From Corallococcus interemptor (GTDB lineage: Bacteria; Myxococcota; Myxococcia; Myxococcales; Myxococcaceae), in contig NZ_RAWM01000022.1 in assembly GCF_003668875.1 (NCBI RefSeq), positions 1 to 64,000 of the forward strand: DNA of 64,000 nucleotides, read 5' to 3'. Made by a program: the position numbers and the translations under genes. Under the pieces are notes generated by a model, which worked only from the letters and a program-made list of their open reading frames with translations, searched no databases and was not told where the DNA came from. Below, piece after piece: positions 38,674 to 46,879 of the stretch. How positions within the stretch are numbered: position 1 is the stretch's first letter; each line of letters starts with the position of its first letter.

Positions 38674-39474
38674 ATGCGGGGACGTCGGATGTACGTCATT
38701 GGCGGACTGCTGGGCGCGCTGGCGGCGCCCCCGGCGGCCCTGGCCTGGCCGGTGGACCAGGCCCTGACGTTGGAGCCCGGCAAGGAGACCTTCCAGAAGC
38801 TCGCGGCGGTGGACTGGGCGGAGTCGGACGCGCCCGGCGTGGTGACGGCGGAGGCGCTGTCCCAGAGCGGCGAGCTGCTGCTGACGCCCCACGCCACCGG
38901 CATCGCGCGGGTGCTCTTGTATGCCGAAGGGCGCTTTGCCGTATGGCGGGTGATGGTGGGGCCCATCGAATCGCAGGATTCCGGGGCACAGCTCGCGGCG
39001 GCGAAGAAGGCGTGCCCGGACCTGAAGGCCACGGAGGGCGCGGAGCGCAGCCTCTCGGTGACGGTGAACGACACCGCGTGCCGGCTGGCGCTGCGCACGT
39101 ACTTCAAGACGCACGCGTACCTGGCGAAGGAGCTGGAGGTGACGTTCGCGGTGCCGCAGCTCCAGGCCCAGCTGGAGGACTTCACGGCCGGAATGCCGCC
39201 CGGGCTGACGGTGCGCTACAGCGGCGCGGGGCTGGTGCTGTCCGGGAAGACGGACCCCGAGGGGCACCGCAAGGCGCTGTGGGAGCTGTTCAACCGCTCC
39301 GTGGGCCGCGTGCCGCTGGAGGACCGCACGGAGGTGGAGGCGCCGCCGAAGCAGGTGGACCCCGCGGCGCAGGAGGCACTGGATGCGACGGTGTCGGACG
39401 TCGTGCCGGACGCCGGGGTTCCGGATGCCGGGGCGCCGGTGAAGCGCAAGGCGGGGGCGAAGAAGCCGCGCTGA
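38674..39474 (+). CDS. secreted protein with CpaC-N-like domain
   Basis: A 266-residue exported protein (signal peptide to LAW near residue 25). Residues ~27-100 follow the pattern of the N-terminal domain of CpaC-type pilus secretins: LTLEPGKETFQKLAAVDW, then LLLTPHATGIARVLLYAEGR, then VWRVMV. It lacks any secretin domain. The middle region may hold a second, BON-like fold (LTVRYSGAGLVLSGKTDPEG). The tail is Pro/Lys-rich. ATG 38674 has GGGAGG upstream. The gene is followed on the same strand by another exported protein. Confidence 0.65.
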   Translation: MRGRRMYVIGGLLGALAAPPAALAWPVDQALTLEPGKETFQKLAAVDWAESDAPGVVTAEALSQSGELLLTPHATGIARVLLYAEGRFAVWRVMVGPIESQDSGAQLAAAKKACPDLKATEGAERSLSVTVNDTACRLALRTYFKTHAYLAKELEVTFAVPQLQAQLEDFTAGMPPGLTVRYSGAGLVLSGKTDPEGHRKALWELFNRSVGRVPLEDRTEVEAPPKQVDPAAQEALDATVSDVVPDAGVPDAGAPVKRKAGAKKPR

Positions 39475-39527
39475 GCGCGCCGGAGGGCGTCTGCTTGCGG
39501 TATGACCGTGGGTGGAGGTCCGACGGA

Positions 39528-40529
39528 ATGACGAACGGAGTGAAGCGCGCGGGGCTCGCGCTGGTGCTGGCGCTGACGGTGGGGCCGGGGGCCGCGTGGG
39601 CGCAGGCGGATGATGACGGTTCGGCGGTGGTGGTGGACCTGCCGGAGATGGACCGGGGCTGCCCGGTGAAGCCGGAGTTCCTGCCGATGACGCCCATGGG
39701 GCAGGTGGGCATCGACCGGCTGGGCTGGCTGGTGCACCAGGCCATCATCCCGTCCTCGAAGGACAAGTTCTTCCAGGCGGGGGCGCGCAGCCGCTCCGGG
39801 GTGAAGCCGGTGCCCATGGACCAGGCGAAGAAGCTGGGCGCGCTGGACACGGCGAAGGCGCCCATCTGGGTGTTCGGCAAGGAGAAGTCGAAGGCGTGCA
39901 AGGGGACGCCCATCGCGTACTGGGCGGTGCGGATGGGGACGGACGAGGACCGCCAGACGTACCTGATGGCGGAGCTGGCCACGGAGTGTGAAGTGCTGCC
40001 GCCCGGGAGGCTCGCGGGCACGCCCATCGCGCTGAGGCAGAAGGACGAGCCCACGGGGTGCGTGCTGCGCCGGCCCAACCGGAACCTGACGGGCAAGGAG
40101 ACGGACGGCATTCCCCCGGACTACGCGGAGCACATCCCGCCGCAGGACTGCGCGTCGCCGGGGTGCGCGCGGCTGTGGGAGTACTTCGGCGTGACGGGCG
40201 ACGAGGGCGAAGGCGCGTTCGACCTGACGGTGTCCTATCTGCACAGGAACGGCAGCAACCCGTGCAACTGGGCGACGGACGACCTGTCCATGTTGTTCGT
40301 GCGGGGGCGGGAGAGCACGGCGCTGACGCCGCTCAAGCCAGGAGGCCAGCTCTTCGGAGGGCTCTGGGACTTCAGTGGTCCGCGCTTCATCCTGAGCCGG
40401 GAAATGGGCGTGCTCTACGCCTACGACTACCAGAAGCTGAAGGCCGCGCCGAAGGCCGTCCGCTACGGAAGTCCCACGGAAGAGGACCTCATCCACGCGA
40501 AGCGCACGCTGTCGCCGTGCAAGAAGTAG
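39528..40529 (+). CDS. hypothetical exported protein
   Basis: A 333-residue protein with a signal peptide cut near AWAQA (residue 26). It has eight or so cysteines, including pairs around residues 215-223 (PPQDCASPGCARLWEYFG), suggesting disulfides in the periplasm. No recognised domain. GGAGG sits upstream of ATG 39528, which decides the start; the open frame to the left overlaps two other genes and is not coding. A strong terminator follows. Confidence 0.7.
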   Translation: MTNGVKRAGLALVLALTVGPGAAWAQADDDGSAVVVDLPEMDRGCPVKPEFLPMTPMGQVGIDRLGWLVHQAIIPSSKDKFFQAGARSRSGVKPVPMDQAKKLGALDTAKAPIWVFGKEKSKACKGTPIAYWAVRMGTDEDRQTYLMAELATECEVLPPGRLAGTPIALRQKDEPTGCVLRRPNRNLTGKETDGIPPDYAEHIPPQDCASPGCARLWEYFGVTGDEGEGAFDLTVSYLHRNGSNPCNWATDDLSMLFVRGRESTALTPLKPGGQLFGGLWDFSGPRFILSREMGVLYAYDYQKLKAAPKAVRYGSPTEEDLIHAKRTLSPCKK

Positions 40530-40553
40530 CCGCGCTCAGGCTGTGAAGCCAAG

Positions 40554-40590
40554 GCCCCTGGACGCTGCTGTCAGCCTCCAGGGGCTTTTC
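40554..40590 (+). terminator. Rho-independent terminator after the exported-protein gene
   Basis: GCCCCTGGA (40554-40562) pairs perfectly with TCCAGGGGC (40577-40585) around a 14-base loop, followed by TTTTC. It lies 25 bases past the stop codon. Confidence 0.85.
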
Positions 40591-40617
40591 GCTCTACGGG
40601 GCGTACCGGTCGAACCG

Positions 40618-40640
40618 AAAAGTCTCACCGCTGGTGAGAC
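40618..40640 (-). terminator. Rho-independent terminator after the glycosyltransferase-like gene
   Basis: Perfect 8-bp arms GTCTCACC (40622-40629) and GGTGAGAC (40633-40640) around a three-base loop. On the minus strand the stem is followed by TTTTCGG (T-tract 40621-40618), matching the end of the gene at 40711. With the plus-strand terminator next to it, the gap is a complete bidirectional stop. Confidence 0.75.
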
Positions 40641-40710
40641 ACAGGTTGTTGGACCTCATCCTCGAGAAGTCAGGGGTCCAGGCTCGATACGAGCTTCAGC
40701 TGCAGTCCGG

Positions 40711-41634
40711 TTAGTGCGCGCTGGAGCCGTGGTACGTCTTGCGCAGCTTCAGGGTCGGCACGTCCACCGTGCCGTCCTTGTTGTCCGTGCAGTACCAGAA
40801 TGAACCGTGCGGGGCCTGGACCGCGCCCTTCTGCGTGCGCGTCAGGCCGTTGTAGACCGAGCCCGCGATGAGGTAGCGGAACACCTGCGGCGCCGTCGCG
40901 CTCACCAGTTCGTTGTTCTGCTGCATCTCCTTCCACACCACGCAGTACTGCTTCAGCGCCGCCCAGGCGCCCTTGGCGTAGCGCGGGCTCCCCAGCATCC
41001 ACACCTCCAGCTGGGGACACATCTCCGCTTCACCGTCGTCCGCCGCGCCGTAGTGCATCGCCTCGCAGACCTCGTCCGCGCGGCTGTCGTTGAGCGTCAC
41101 GTCGCCCTGCGCCTGCCACCCCGCGAGCCGGGAGAACTGGAAGCGGCGGATGGACAGCGCGTCATCCCGCGTCAGCGACGGTGCCATGAAGGCCGTGGGC
41201 TCCGGCAGGGCGAACGTGCCGCCACCGTGCGGCCCCACGCCCGCGTCCAGCACGTAGCCTCCCCACGTGTACATGAGGAACAACGACCACGCGTCCTTCA
41301 CGAAGGCCCGGTACGACGTGGGCGTCCCATTCGCCAGGCCCCAGTCCAGGATGTCCTTCATCGCCGCGACAGCCCAGTCGTCCGACTCCTGGTACCAGTA
41401 GTACCAGCGATACGACTTCGTCCCCGCCGTCTTCAGGAACGCCTGCATGCCTCGCACGGTGACGTTCTTGTGCGCGGCGAAGTCCCGCTCGTACGTGGCG
41501 ACCTGCGCGTCCAGGCACCAGAAATAGATTTTGACGCTCTGGCCCGCACAGCGGGTCGCCAGGGCCTTGGCCCCGTTGATGTCTCGGTTGCGGTCCGCCG
41601 GAGGAGGGCCAATCCAGGTGTAGTGGACGTCCAT
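40711..41634 (-). CDS. glycosyltransferase-like protein with altered DXD site
   Basis: A 307-residue soluble protein. It begins DVHYTWIGPPP, similar to the strand opening GT32/GT44-type sugar transferases (VHYIWIG). Residues 112-133 read VKDAWSLFLMYTWGGYVLDAGV, closely following the family pattern in which Asp/Arg and GG-x-Y precede a metal-binding D-x-D. Here the site is D130-A-G, so the second Asp is lost. The rest, with many aromatic residues, is unfamiliar. It could be a divergent or inactive transferase, possibly an effector-like enzyme. It has no signal peptide and is a single gene. Confidence 0.55.
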   Translation of the reverse strand: MDVHYTWIGPPPADRNRDINGAKALATRCAGQSVKIYFWCLDAQVATYERDFAAHKNVTVRGMQAFLKTAGTKSYRWYYWYQESDDWAVAAMKDILDWGLANGTPTSYRAFVKDAWSLFLMYTWGGYVLDAGVGPHGGGTFALPEPTAFMAPSLTRDDALSIRRFQFSRLAGWQAQGDVTLNDSRADEVCEAMHYGAADDGEAEMCPQLEVWMLGSPRYAKGAWAALKQYCVVWKEMQQNNELVSATAPQVFRYLIAGSVYNGLTRTQKGAVQAPHGSFWYCTDNKDGTVDVPTLKLRKTYHGSSAH

Positions 41635-41644
41635 CCGTTGAAGA

Positions 41645-42331
41645 CTACTCCGTCCACCGCCCCCGCCTCGTGGGTTCCTTCAACGCCTCATCCAGCGCCG
41701 CCAGGAACCGCTTGCGCGGCCAGGACTCCGCGCCGAAGCGCTCCAGGTGCTCCGTCTCCACCTGGCAGTCGATGAGCTGGAACCCCCAGCCCTTGAAGCG
41801 CTCCACCGCCGTGGCGAACGCCACCTTCGACGCGTCCGGCGCCAGCGCGAACATGCTCTCCCCGAAGTACGCCGCGCCCAGCGACACGCCATACAACCCA
41901 CCCACCAGCACCTCGCCGTCCCACGCCTCCACGGAATGCGCCAGCCCCAGCTCGTGCAGCCGGATGTATGCCTGTTTCATCGCATCCGTGATCCACGTCC
42001 CGTCCTGCCCGGGCCGGTGCACGCGCGAGCACGCGTCGATGACCTTCGCGAACACGGTGTCGTAGCGCACCGTGTACGTGCCCCGGTTCATCACCTTGCG
42101 CAGCGAACGCCCGACGTGAATCTTGTCCGGTTCCAGCACGAAGCGCGGGTCGGGCGAGTGCCACAGGATGGGCTGCCCCTCGCTGTACCAGGGGAAGATG
42201 CCCTGCGAGTACGCGGCCACCAGCCGCTCCGGCCGCAGGTCGCCGCCCACCGCGAGCAGGCCGCTCTTGTCCGCCTTGGAGGGCGGGGGGAACAGCTCCG
42301 GCTCGTCGTCACTCAGCAGGTAGATGGGCAC
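41645..42331 (-). CDS. aat: leucyl/phenylalanyl-tRNA-protein transferase
   Basis: Transfers Leu or Phe from tRNA to N-terminal Arg/Lys of proteins, marking them for ClpAP (N-degron pathway). The 228-residue product has the family segments GLLAVGGDLRPERLVAAY, GIFPWYSEGQPILWHSPDPR, HSVEAWDGEVLVGGLYGVSL, FGESMFA and the end LIDCQVETEHLERFGAE. Length is typical. Start is ATG 42331. It is followed after ten bases by the glycosyltransferase-like gene. Confidence 0.96.
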   Translation of the reverse strand: MPIYLLSDDEPELFPPPSKADKSGLLAVGGDLRPERLVAAYSQGIFPWYSEGQPILWHSPDPRFVLEPDKIHVGRSLRKVMNRGTYTVRYDTVFAKVIDACSRVHRPGQDGTWITDAMKQAYIRLHELGLAHSVEAWDGEVLVGGLYGVSLGAAYFGESMFALAPDASKVAFATAVERFKGWGFQLIDCQVETEHLERFGAESWPRKRFLAALDEALKEPTRRGRWTE

Positions 42332-42345
42332 GCGTGCGCCCCATT

Positions 42346-43188
42346 CTAGCGGCTCACGTTGAGCTTCACGTCACCCTTGAGGAAGTAGGGGACCTGCAAC
42401 AGGGGGCCCTTCAGCTCGCCCTTCACGCTGTAGGGCAGCACGCCCTTGCCGATGAGCGCCTTGACGCCCGGGCCAAAGGACTGGGCCGTCACCGCGACCT
42501 CCACCGGGTACACGCCCGTGGCGGACGCATCCACCGAGTCCGCCTGCGCCGTGGTGCCCTCCTCCAGCGGCTTGTCCGCGATGGAGACCTGGTAGCTCAG
42601 CGAGTCCAGCCGCAGCGGGAACGGGTTGGGGTTTCGCACACCCAGCCGCAGGTTGATCTGCACCTCCTCCGGCGAATAGCGGGCGGCGTCCAGGCTCTCC
42701 ACGATGACCTCCGGCAGCCGGGGTACGCGCACGGCGCGGCTGGCGGCGAAGGGGAGGACGTCCTCGCTCTCGCCGGAGCGCACCACCAGGGTGCCTCGCA
42801 GCGCGATGAGCACCGTGCCGCCCTGGGCGCTCAGGCGGGCCAGGTCCTCCGGGCTCTTCACGTAGGCGGACTTCTCCTCGATGGAGAAGTCCGCGGGCGT
42901 GCCGGGGGCGATGGGCACGCCCAGCTGCGCGGAGCCCTTCTTCACCACCTGCCCGTCGGCGACGAGCTCGTAGTCGGCGCGCTCCACGACGCCGGTGGCG
43001 GTGCCGGTGATTTGTCCGGTGTAGCGCACGGCGGCGTCGGTGAGCCCCTGGGAGACGACGGTGGTCTCCTGGGCCGTCAGGGCGGGGGGCCCGCCGGAGC
43101 GGACCGGGGCGGAGGCACACCCGGAGTTGAGGGCGAACAGCGCGGACACCAGGGCCATCAGGCAGGTCGAGCGATTCACAAAGGACAT
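42346..43188 (-). CDS. LEA type 2-like lipoprotein
   Basis: A 280-residue lipoprotein (lipobox LNSGC after a short basic start). It contains two successive beta-sandwich units in the style of LEA14/WHy domains; the clearest is near the end: INLRLGVRNPNPFPLRLDSL. ATG 43188 (MSFVNRSTC) places the signal peptide correctly; no strong ribosome site is visible. It lies 14 bases upstream of aat on the same strand and is divergent from the metallopeptidase-like gene. Function unknown, perhaps envelope stress or lipid handling. Confidence 0.72.
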   Translation of the reverse strand: MSFVNRSTCLMALVSALFALNSGCASAPVRSGGPPALTAQETTVVSQGLTDAAVRYTGQITGTATGVVERADYELVADGQVVKKGSAQLGVPIAPGTPADFSIEEKSAYVKSPEDLARLSAQGGTVLIALRGTLVVRSGESEDVLPFAASRAVRVPRLPEVIVESLDAARYSPEEVQINLRLGVRNPNPFPLRLDSLSYQVSIADKPLEEGTTAQADSVDASATGVYPVEVAVTAQSFGPGVKALIGKGVLPYSVKGELKGPLLQVPYFLKGDVKLNVSR

Positions 43189-43244
43189 TCTGGAGAGGCC
43201 AGGGGCTCGGCCCAAGGGGATTTCCGCTAGACTGTCCACCAACC

Positions 43245-43889
43245 GTGGCTCCCCGACGTCCCAACTTCAACCGGACCCTGCGCTCCCTCATCCGGGACAT
43301 CGCCGCGCGCATGCCCGAGTTCAGCCACGTGAAGGTGGGCCGCATCCTCGTCGTCGCCGGAGAGGCCCGCCGGGCGTCTCGAGGCACGGTGAAGCCCCTG
43401 TGCTTCAAGGGGGGCAAGAGCATCGACAAGGCGGGGCGCCGCAAGCCGGTGGTGCGCATCCGGGGCCGCCGCATCCTGTACTGCATCACGCTGCGCCCGC
43501 TCTTCTTCCGGGGCTCCACCGCGAAGTCGCGGCTGGAGACGCTGATGCATGAGCTCTTCCACATCTCGCTGCGCTTCGACGGCACGCTGCACGCGGGCCG
43601 CCGCCACGCGAAGCTGGGCGCGGAGTTCGGGCGCCGCCTGCGGCCGCTGGTGCGCCGCTACCTGAAGCTGTGCCCGGAGGCGCTGCTCACGGACCTGGCC
43701 TACACGGGCGAGGTGCGGGTGCTCCAGTGGCTGGAGCGTCCGGGCCCGGCCTACCACCCGCGCGCGTCGCACCGCCGCGTGCGCAAGGTCTACACGGAGG
43801 AACAGCTCTACTCCGGAGTGGCCCGCATGGTGACGCCGCGTCCACGCGTGGCCCGAGAGGCCCAGGTGCGCGACGACAAGGTGCACTGA
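43245..43889 (+). CDS. putative zinc metallopeptidase (HELFH)
   Basis: A 214-residue, very basic cytosolic protein. Residues ~99-106 carry LMHELFHI, the HExxH zinc motif, and further histidines (HAGRRHAKLG) about 15 residues on could supply a third ligand. The N-terminal part is Arg-rich (RRPNFNRTLRSLIRDIAARM). It resembles the minimal putative metallopeptidases annotated in many genomes; the substrate is unknown. Start GTG 43245. The hemerythrin gene follows after 11 bases on the same strand. Confidence 0.66.
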   Translation: MAPRRPNFNRTLRSLIRDIAARMPEFSHVKVGRILVVAGEARRASRGTVKPLCFKGGKSIDKAGRRKPVVRIRGRRILYCITLRPLFFRGSTAKSRLETLMHELFHISLRFDGTLHAGRRHAKLGAEFGRRLRPLVRRYLKLCPEALLTDLAYTGEVRVLQWLERPGPAYHPRASHRRVRKVYTEEQLYSGVARMVTPRPRVAREAQVRDDKVH

Positions 43890-43900
43890 AGGGGCTTTCG

Positions 43901-44395
43901 ATGTCCGGCCCCACCGACTTCGTCAGCCTGGGAGCGCTCCACCGCGATCTGGAGGAGCTGTTCCTCCAGCACCAGGAAGCGCTGATGGGCATGGACCTGC
44001 CCGTCGCGCGCGAACGGCTGACCCGGTATCGCGAGGAATTGACGCGGCACCTGGAGGCGGAGGAGGCGCTGCTGCTCCCGGAGCTGCCGCGCGCCGGGAG
44101 GATACGAGGCGCCGCGCCGGAGCTCTTCACCGGCGAGCACCAGCGCATGCGGGAGCTGCTGGCGAAGTGTCAGGACGCGGTGGACGCGCTGGACGCGAGC
44201 GCACCGGACTACCGCCGCGCGGTGCTGCGCGTGTTCGACATGGAGAGCACGTTCAAGCACCTGGAGCACCACCACTCCCTGCGCGAGGAGACGTACCTGT
44301 TCCCCGCGCTGGATGGAGTGCTGAGCGAGGACGAGCGGAGGGCCCTGCTGGCCGCGTTCCTGGAGCGCACGGCCCCTACTTCTCCGGGGGCGTGA
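43901..44395 (+). CDS. hemerythrin HHE domain protein
   Basis: A 164-residue four-helix diiron protein. Ligand candidates are in order: H14 (LHRDLEEL), H/E in RHLEAEEALLLP, H in GEHQRMREL and HxxxE in EHHHSLREETYLFP. Such domains bind oxygen, nitric oxide or iron. No export signal, so cytosolic. AAGGGG precedes ATG 43901. Its end overlaps the end of the convergent, exported hemerythrin-like gene by 20 bases, so the two lie tail to tail. Confidence 0.87.
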   Translation: MSGPTDFVSLGALHRDLEELFLQHQEALMGMDLPVARERLTRYREELTRHLEAEEALLLPELPRAGRIRGAAPELFTGEHQRMRELLAKCQDAVDALDASAPDYRRAVLRVFDMESTFKHLEHHHSLREETYLFPALDGVLSEDERRALLAAFLERTAPTSPGA

Positions 44396-45068
44396 ACCGG
44401 GAGAGGTCGTGGATGTCGAGCGCGCGCTCCAATTGATCCACCTCCTTGAGCGCGTTCTCGAAACCGTCCTTCCCCAGCACCTTGTGTTCCTGCTCCTCGA
44501 AGCGCTCGCCGAGCTCGCCGAATTGCTTCTCATTGAAGAGCTCGCGGAACGCGGGGAACAGCACCGTGTCCTCGCGCGCGGCGTGCGGCCGGTACATGCG
44601 GGTGAACTGCGTGAGCTGTCGCGCGGTCGCGGCCCTGGGCTGGGGTTGGGTGAGTGCGTCGCGGCCTGAGGTCGCGGCGAGGATGGACTCGGTGAGCTTG
44701 CGCCCGGCGGCGTGTTGCTGGAGCAGCACCTGCACGAGCTCCTTCTGCTGGCCTGCCTTCACCATCCGGGGGAACACCTCTGTCTCCTCCGTCTTCTCGT
44801 GGTAGCCCTCGCCAAAGCGGCGCATGAGCCGGGTGGCCTGGGCGAGCACCTCCACGGGGGCCTTCTCTTCAGGCATGCCGAGGCGACGGGCGATCTCCTC
44901 GTACACGAGGAGCGTGCGGCGGATGATGCCGTGCTCGCGCATCAGGTCCTCGGTGGCGTTCACCTCCGCGGGCTTGTTCCTGGGCGCGGCGGCGACGGCA
45001 TCTCCCACGCCCAGCAGGACGACCGTGGACAGGAAGCGGCGACGGCTGGATGCGTCGTTCATGGACAT
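44376..45068 (-). CDS. Tat-exported hemerythrin-like protein
   Basis: A 230-residue protein with a twin-arginine signal (SSRRRFLSTVVLLGVG, cut near VAAAPR). The mature part is a hemerythrin HHE domain: H in LMREHGIIRR, HxxxE in YHEKTEETEVFP, H in LLQQHAAGR, HxxxED in RPHAAREDTVLFP and H in EEQEHKVLG. Tat export means it folds and loads iron in the cytoplasm before crossing. It probably senses or buffers oxygen, NO or iron in the periplasm, whereas its convergent neighbour is cytosolic. Confidence 0.87.
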   Translation of the reverse strand: MSMNDASSRRRFLSTVVLLGVGDAVAAAPRNKPAEVNATEDLMREHGIIRRTLLVYEEIARRLGMPEEKAPVEVLAQATRLMRRFGEGYHEKTEETEVFPRMVKAGQQKELVQVLLQQHAAGRKLTESILAATSGRDALTQPQPRAATARQLTQFTRMYRPHAAREDTVLFPAFRELFNEKQFGELGERFEEQEHKVLGKDGFENALKEVDQLERALDIHDLSRFTPPEK

Positions 45069-45247
45069 GGCCTCTGTATGAATCGCGGACTCGCCGGCCG
45101 GACCTGTCCGGCAGTCGGACAGGTTTGCGCGGAGCGAGGCGGGTAGGGCGGGCGGGCAGGGGGGCCGTCGCCCTCCTGGCTCTGCCTGCGTTTGGAGTGT
45201 GCGTGGTGTCTTCTCGCTCGCGTTGATTCGAACGAGGTTTCCTCCTG

Positions 45248-46879
45248 GTGGGACGCGGTGTCTGGGTGTGGTGCGTGGCGCTGCTTGCGCTCGCGGGGTG
45301 CGACCCGGGGGCGGAGCTGTCGCCCTGTGCCGTGGACTGCGAAGGCGCGGCCTGCGCGGCCTGCGTCACGTCCCTGCCCGAGGAGAGCATCCGGCCCGCG
45401 CTCGCGTGTGATCAGCTCCCCGCGCCGTCACGGTGCCTGGGGCCTCGGGTGCTGGAGCGCTGTGAAGGCGGCGCCGTGCACCGGGAGGACTGCGCGGAGG
45501 ACACGACCTGCGTCGAATCGCCCGAGGTCGCCTGTGTCTCGGGGACGGCCTGTGTCGACGGCGTCTCGCGGTGCACGGAGTCCGGCGCGTTGCAGCTGTG
45601 CACGAATGGCCGGTGGGTCGTGCGGGCCTGTGACGTGGCCTGTGAAGCCGCGCCGGGCCGTGGCTTCTGTGGCAGACCAGGACCCACGCTGAGCGGCACG
45701 GTGCGCTACGCGCGCCGCTTCCCGGACGCGGAGTTCCGCGCCTGGACGCCGGACGTGGAGCCGGTGCCCGCGCGCGGGTTCCTCATCGTGTCGTTCCAGG
45801 GCTCGAAGGTCCTGGACTCGCAGGTGACGGATGACGCGGGCCGCTTCACGCTGAAGGTGTCGCCGTCTCCCGGTGAGGATGACCGCGTCGTCGTGTACGC
45901 GGCCGGTCGGGGACGCGATGGCGCGGTGGCCTACGCGGTGGCGGACCCCGGCTTGACCGGTGAGCAGACCGTGAAGACGGTGCCCGGGGACTCGGCCCGC
46001 ATCTGGAGCTGGTCGCGCACGACGCGCGAGCTGTCCGAGCAGCCCGTGTTCACGCTCGCCGAGTCCGAGGGCTCCGGCGCGGCCGCGGTGTTCGACGTGC
46101 TGGGCACGGCGTGGCGCCGGATGCGCGAGCGCTACGACGGACGCGATGGCCTTTCGGTGGTGGCGTGGTTGGGCTTCGCGACGACCTGGTCCTGCGGTGC
46201 GTGCTTCGCGCCGTGGCCGGTGACGGCGGTGGGGCGGAGCTGGGAGTCGCAGGTGTGGCTGCCGGGGGACACGGATGCGGCGTGGTGGTCGGACGCGATG
46301 GTGATGCACGAGCTGGGGCACTGGGTGATGGCCAGCCGGGGGACGAGTCCGGAGGAGGGCGGTCCGCACTACGTGGGCGTGCCCACCTTCCCGGGACAGG
46401 CGTGGAGCGAAGGCTGGGCCACGTGGTTCAGCGCGGACGCGCGCCGCAGTCCCCGCTACTTCGACCGGCAGGGCGGGACGATGTTCTGGGTGGACCTGTC
46501 CGCGCGGGCCTCCTCGGTGAGCCCCTGGACGCGGCCCCGAGCGGAGGGAGGTCTGCTCCAGCCCGTGGACGAGAACGAGGTGGCGGCCATCCTCTACCGC
46601 GCGGCCAACGGCACCCCGTCGAGCCAGCCCCTCTACGACGCGCTCGCAGCGCCCACGATGAACCGGTCCCCCTGGGCACGCGGCTACACGCGGCACACCT
46701 GGACGCGGGATGAGAAGGGCGCGCTCCTGGACGTGGTGGACACGGGCAGGCCGTCACCGTGTCTCGCGGACTTCCTGGACGCGCTGATGTGCAAGGGCTT
46801 CCCGAGCACCCTGGTGGACGCGGCCACCGAGCCCGCGACGGCGTTCCCGTATCCCAGCCACGAGCCCCTGTGCCCATGA
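45248..46879 (+). CDS. Cys-rich lipoprotein with gluzincin-like protease site
   Basis: A 543-residue surface-type lipoprotein (lipobox LALAGC, C18). Residues 27-141 hold about 20 cysteines in short repeats. Residues ~147-235 form a carboxypeptidase-regulatory-like beta domain. A zinc protease site follows: HELGH at 354-358 with a likely third ligand E388 (SEGWATWF) 30 residues later, a gluzincin spacing. The end is Pro-rich. It is translationally coupled (ATGA) to the next gene. GTG 45248 is the first start before the signal. Predation or matrix processing is a guess. Confidence 0.8.
   Translation: MGRGVWVWCVALLALAGCDPGAELSPCAVDCEGAACAACVTSLPEESIRPALACDQLPAPSRCLGPRVLERCEGGAVHREDCAEDTTCVESPEVACVSGTACVDGVSRCTESGALQLCTNGRWVVRACDVACEAAPGRGFCGRPGPTLSGTVRYARRFPDAEFRAWTPDVEPVPARGFLIVSFQGSKVLDSQVTDDAGRFTLKVSPSPGEDDRVVVYAAGRGRDGAVAYAVADPGLTGEQTVKTVPGDSARIWSWSRTTRELSEQPVFTLAESEGSGAAAVFDVLGTAWRRMRERYDGRDGLSVVAWLGFATTWSCGACFAPWPVTAVGRSWESQVWLPGDTDAAWWSDAMVMHELGHWVMASRGTSPEEGGPHYVGVPTFPGQAWSEGWATWFSADARRSPRYFDRQGGTMFWVDLSARASSVSPWTRPRAEGGLLQPVDENEVAAILYRAANGTPSSQPLYDALAAPTMNRSPWARGYTRHTWTRDEKGALLDVVDTGRPSPCLADFLDALMCKGFPSTLVDAATEPATAFPYPSHEPLCP

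Noticed and set aside
37446-39527. Very long plus-strand frame running into the exported-protein gene
   Set aside because: It crosses the CorC-type gene on the other strand and the CpaC-N-like gene; only the part from ATG 39528 has a ribosome site and signal peptide.
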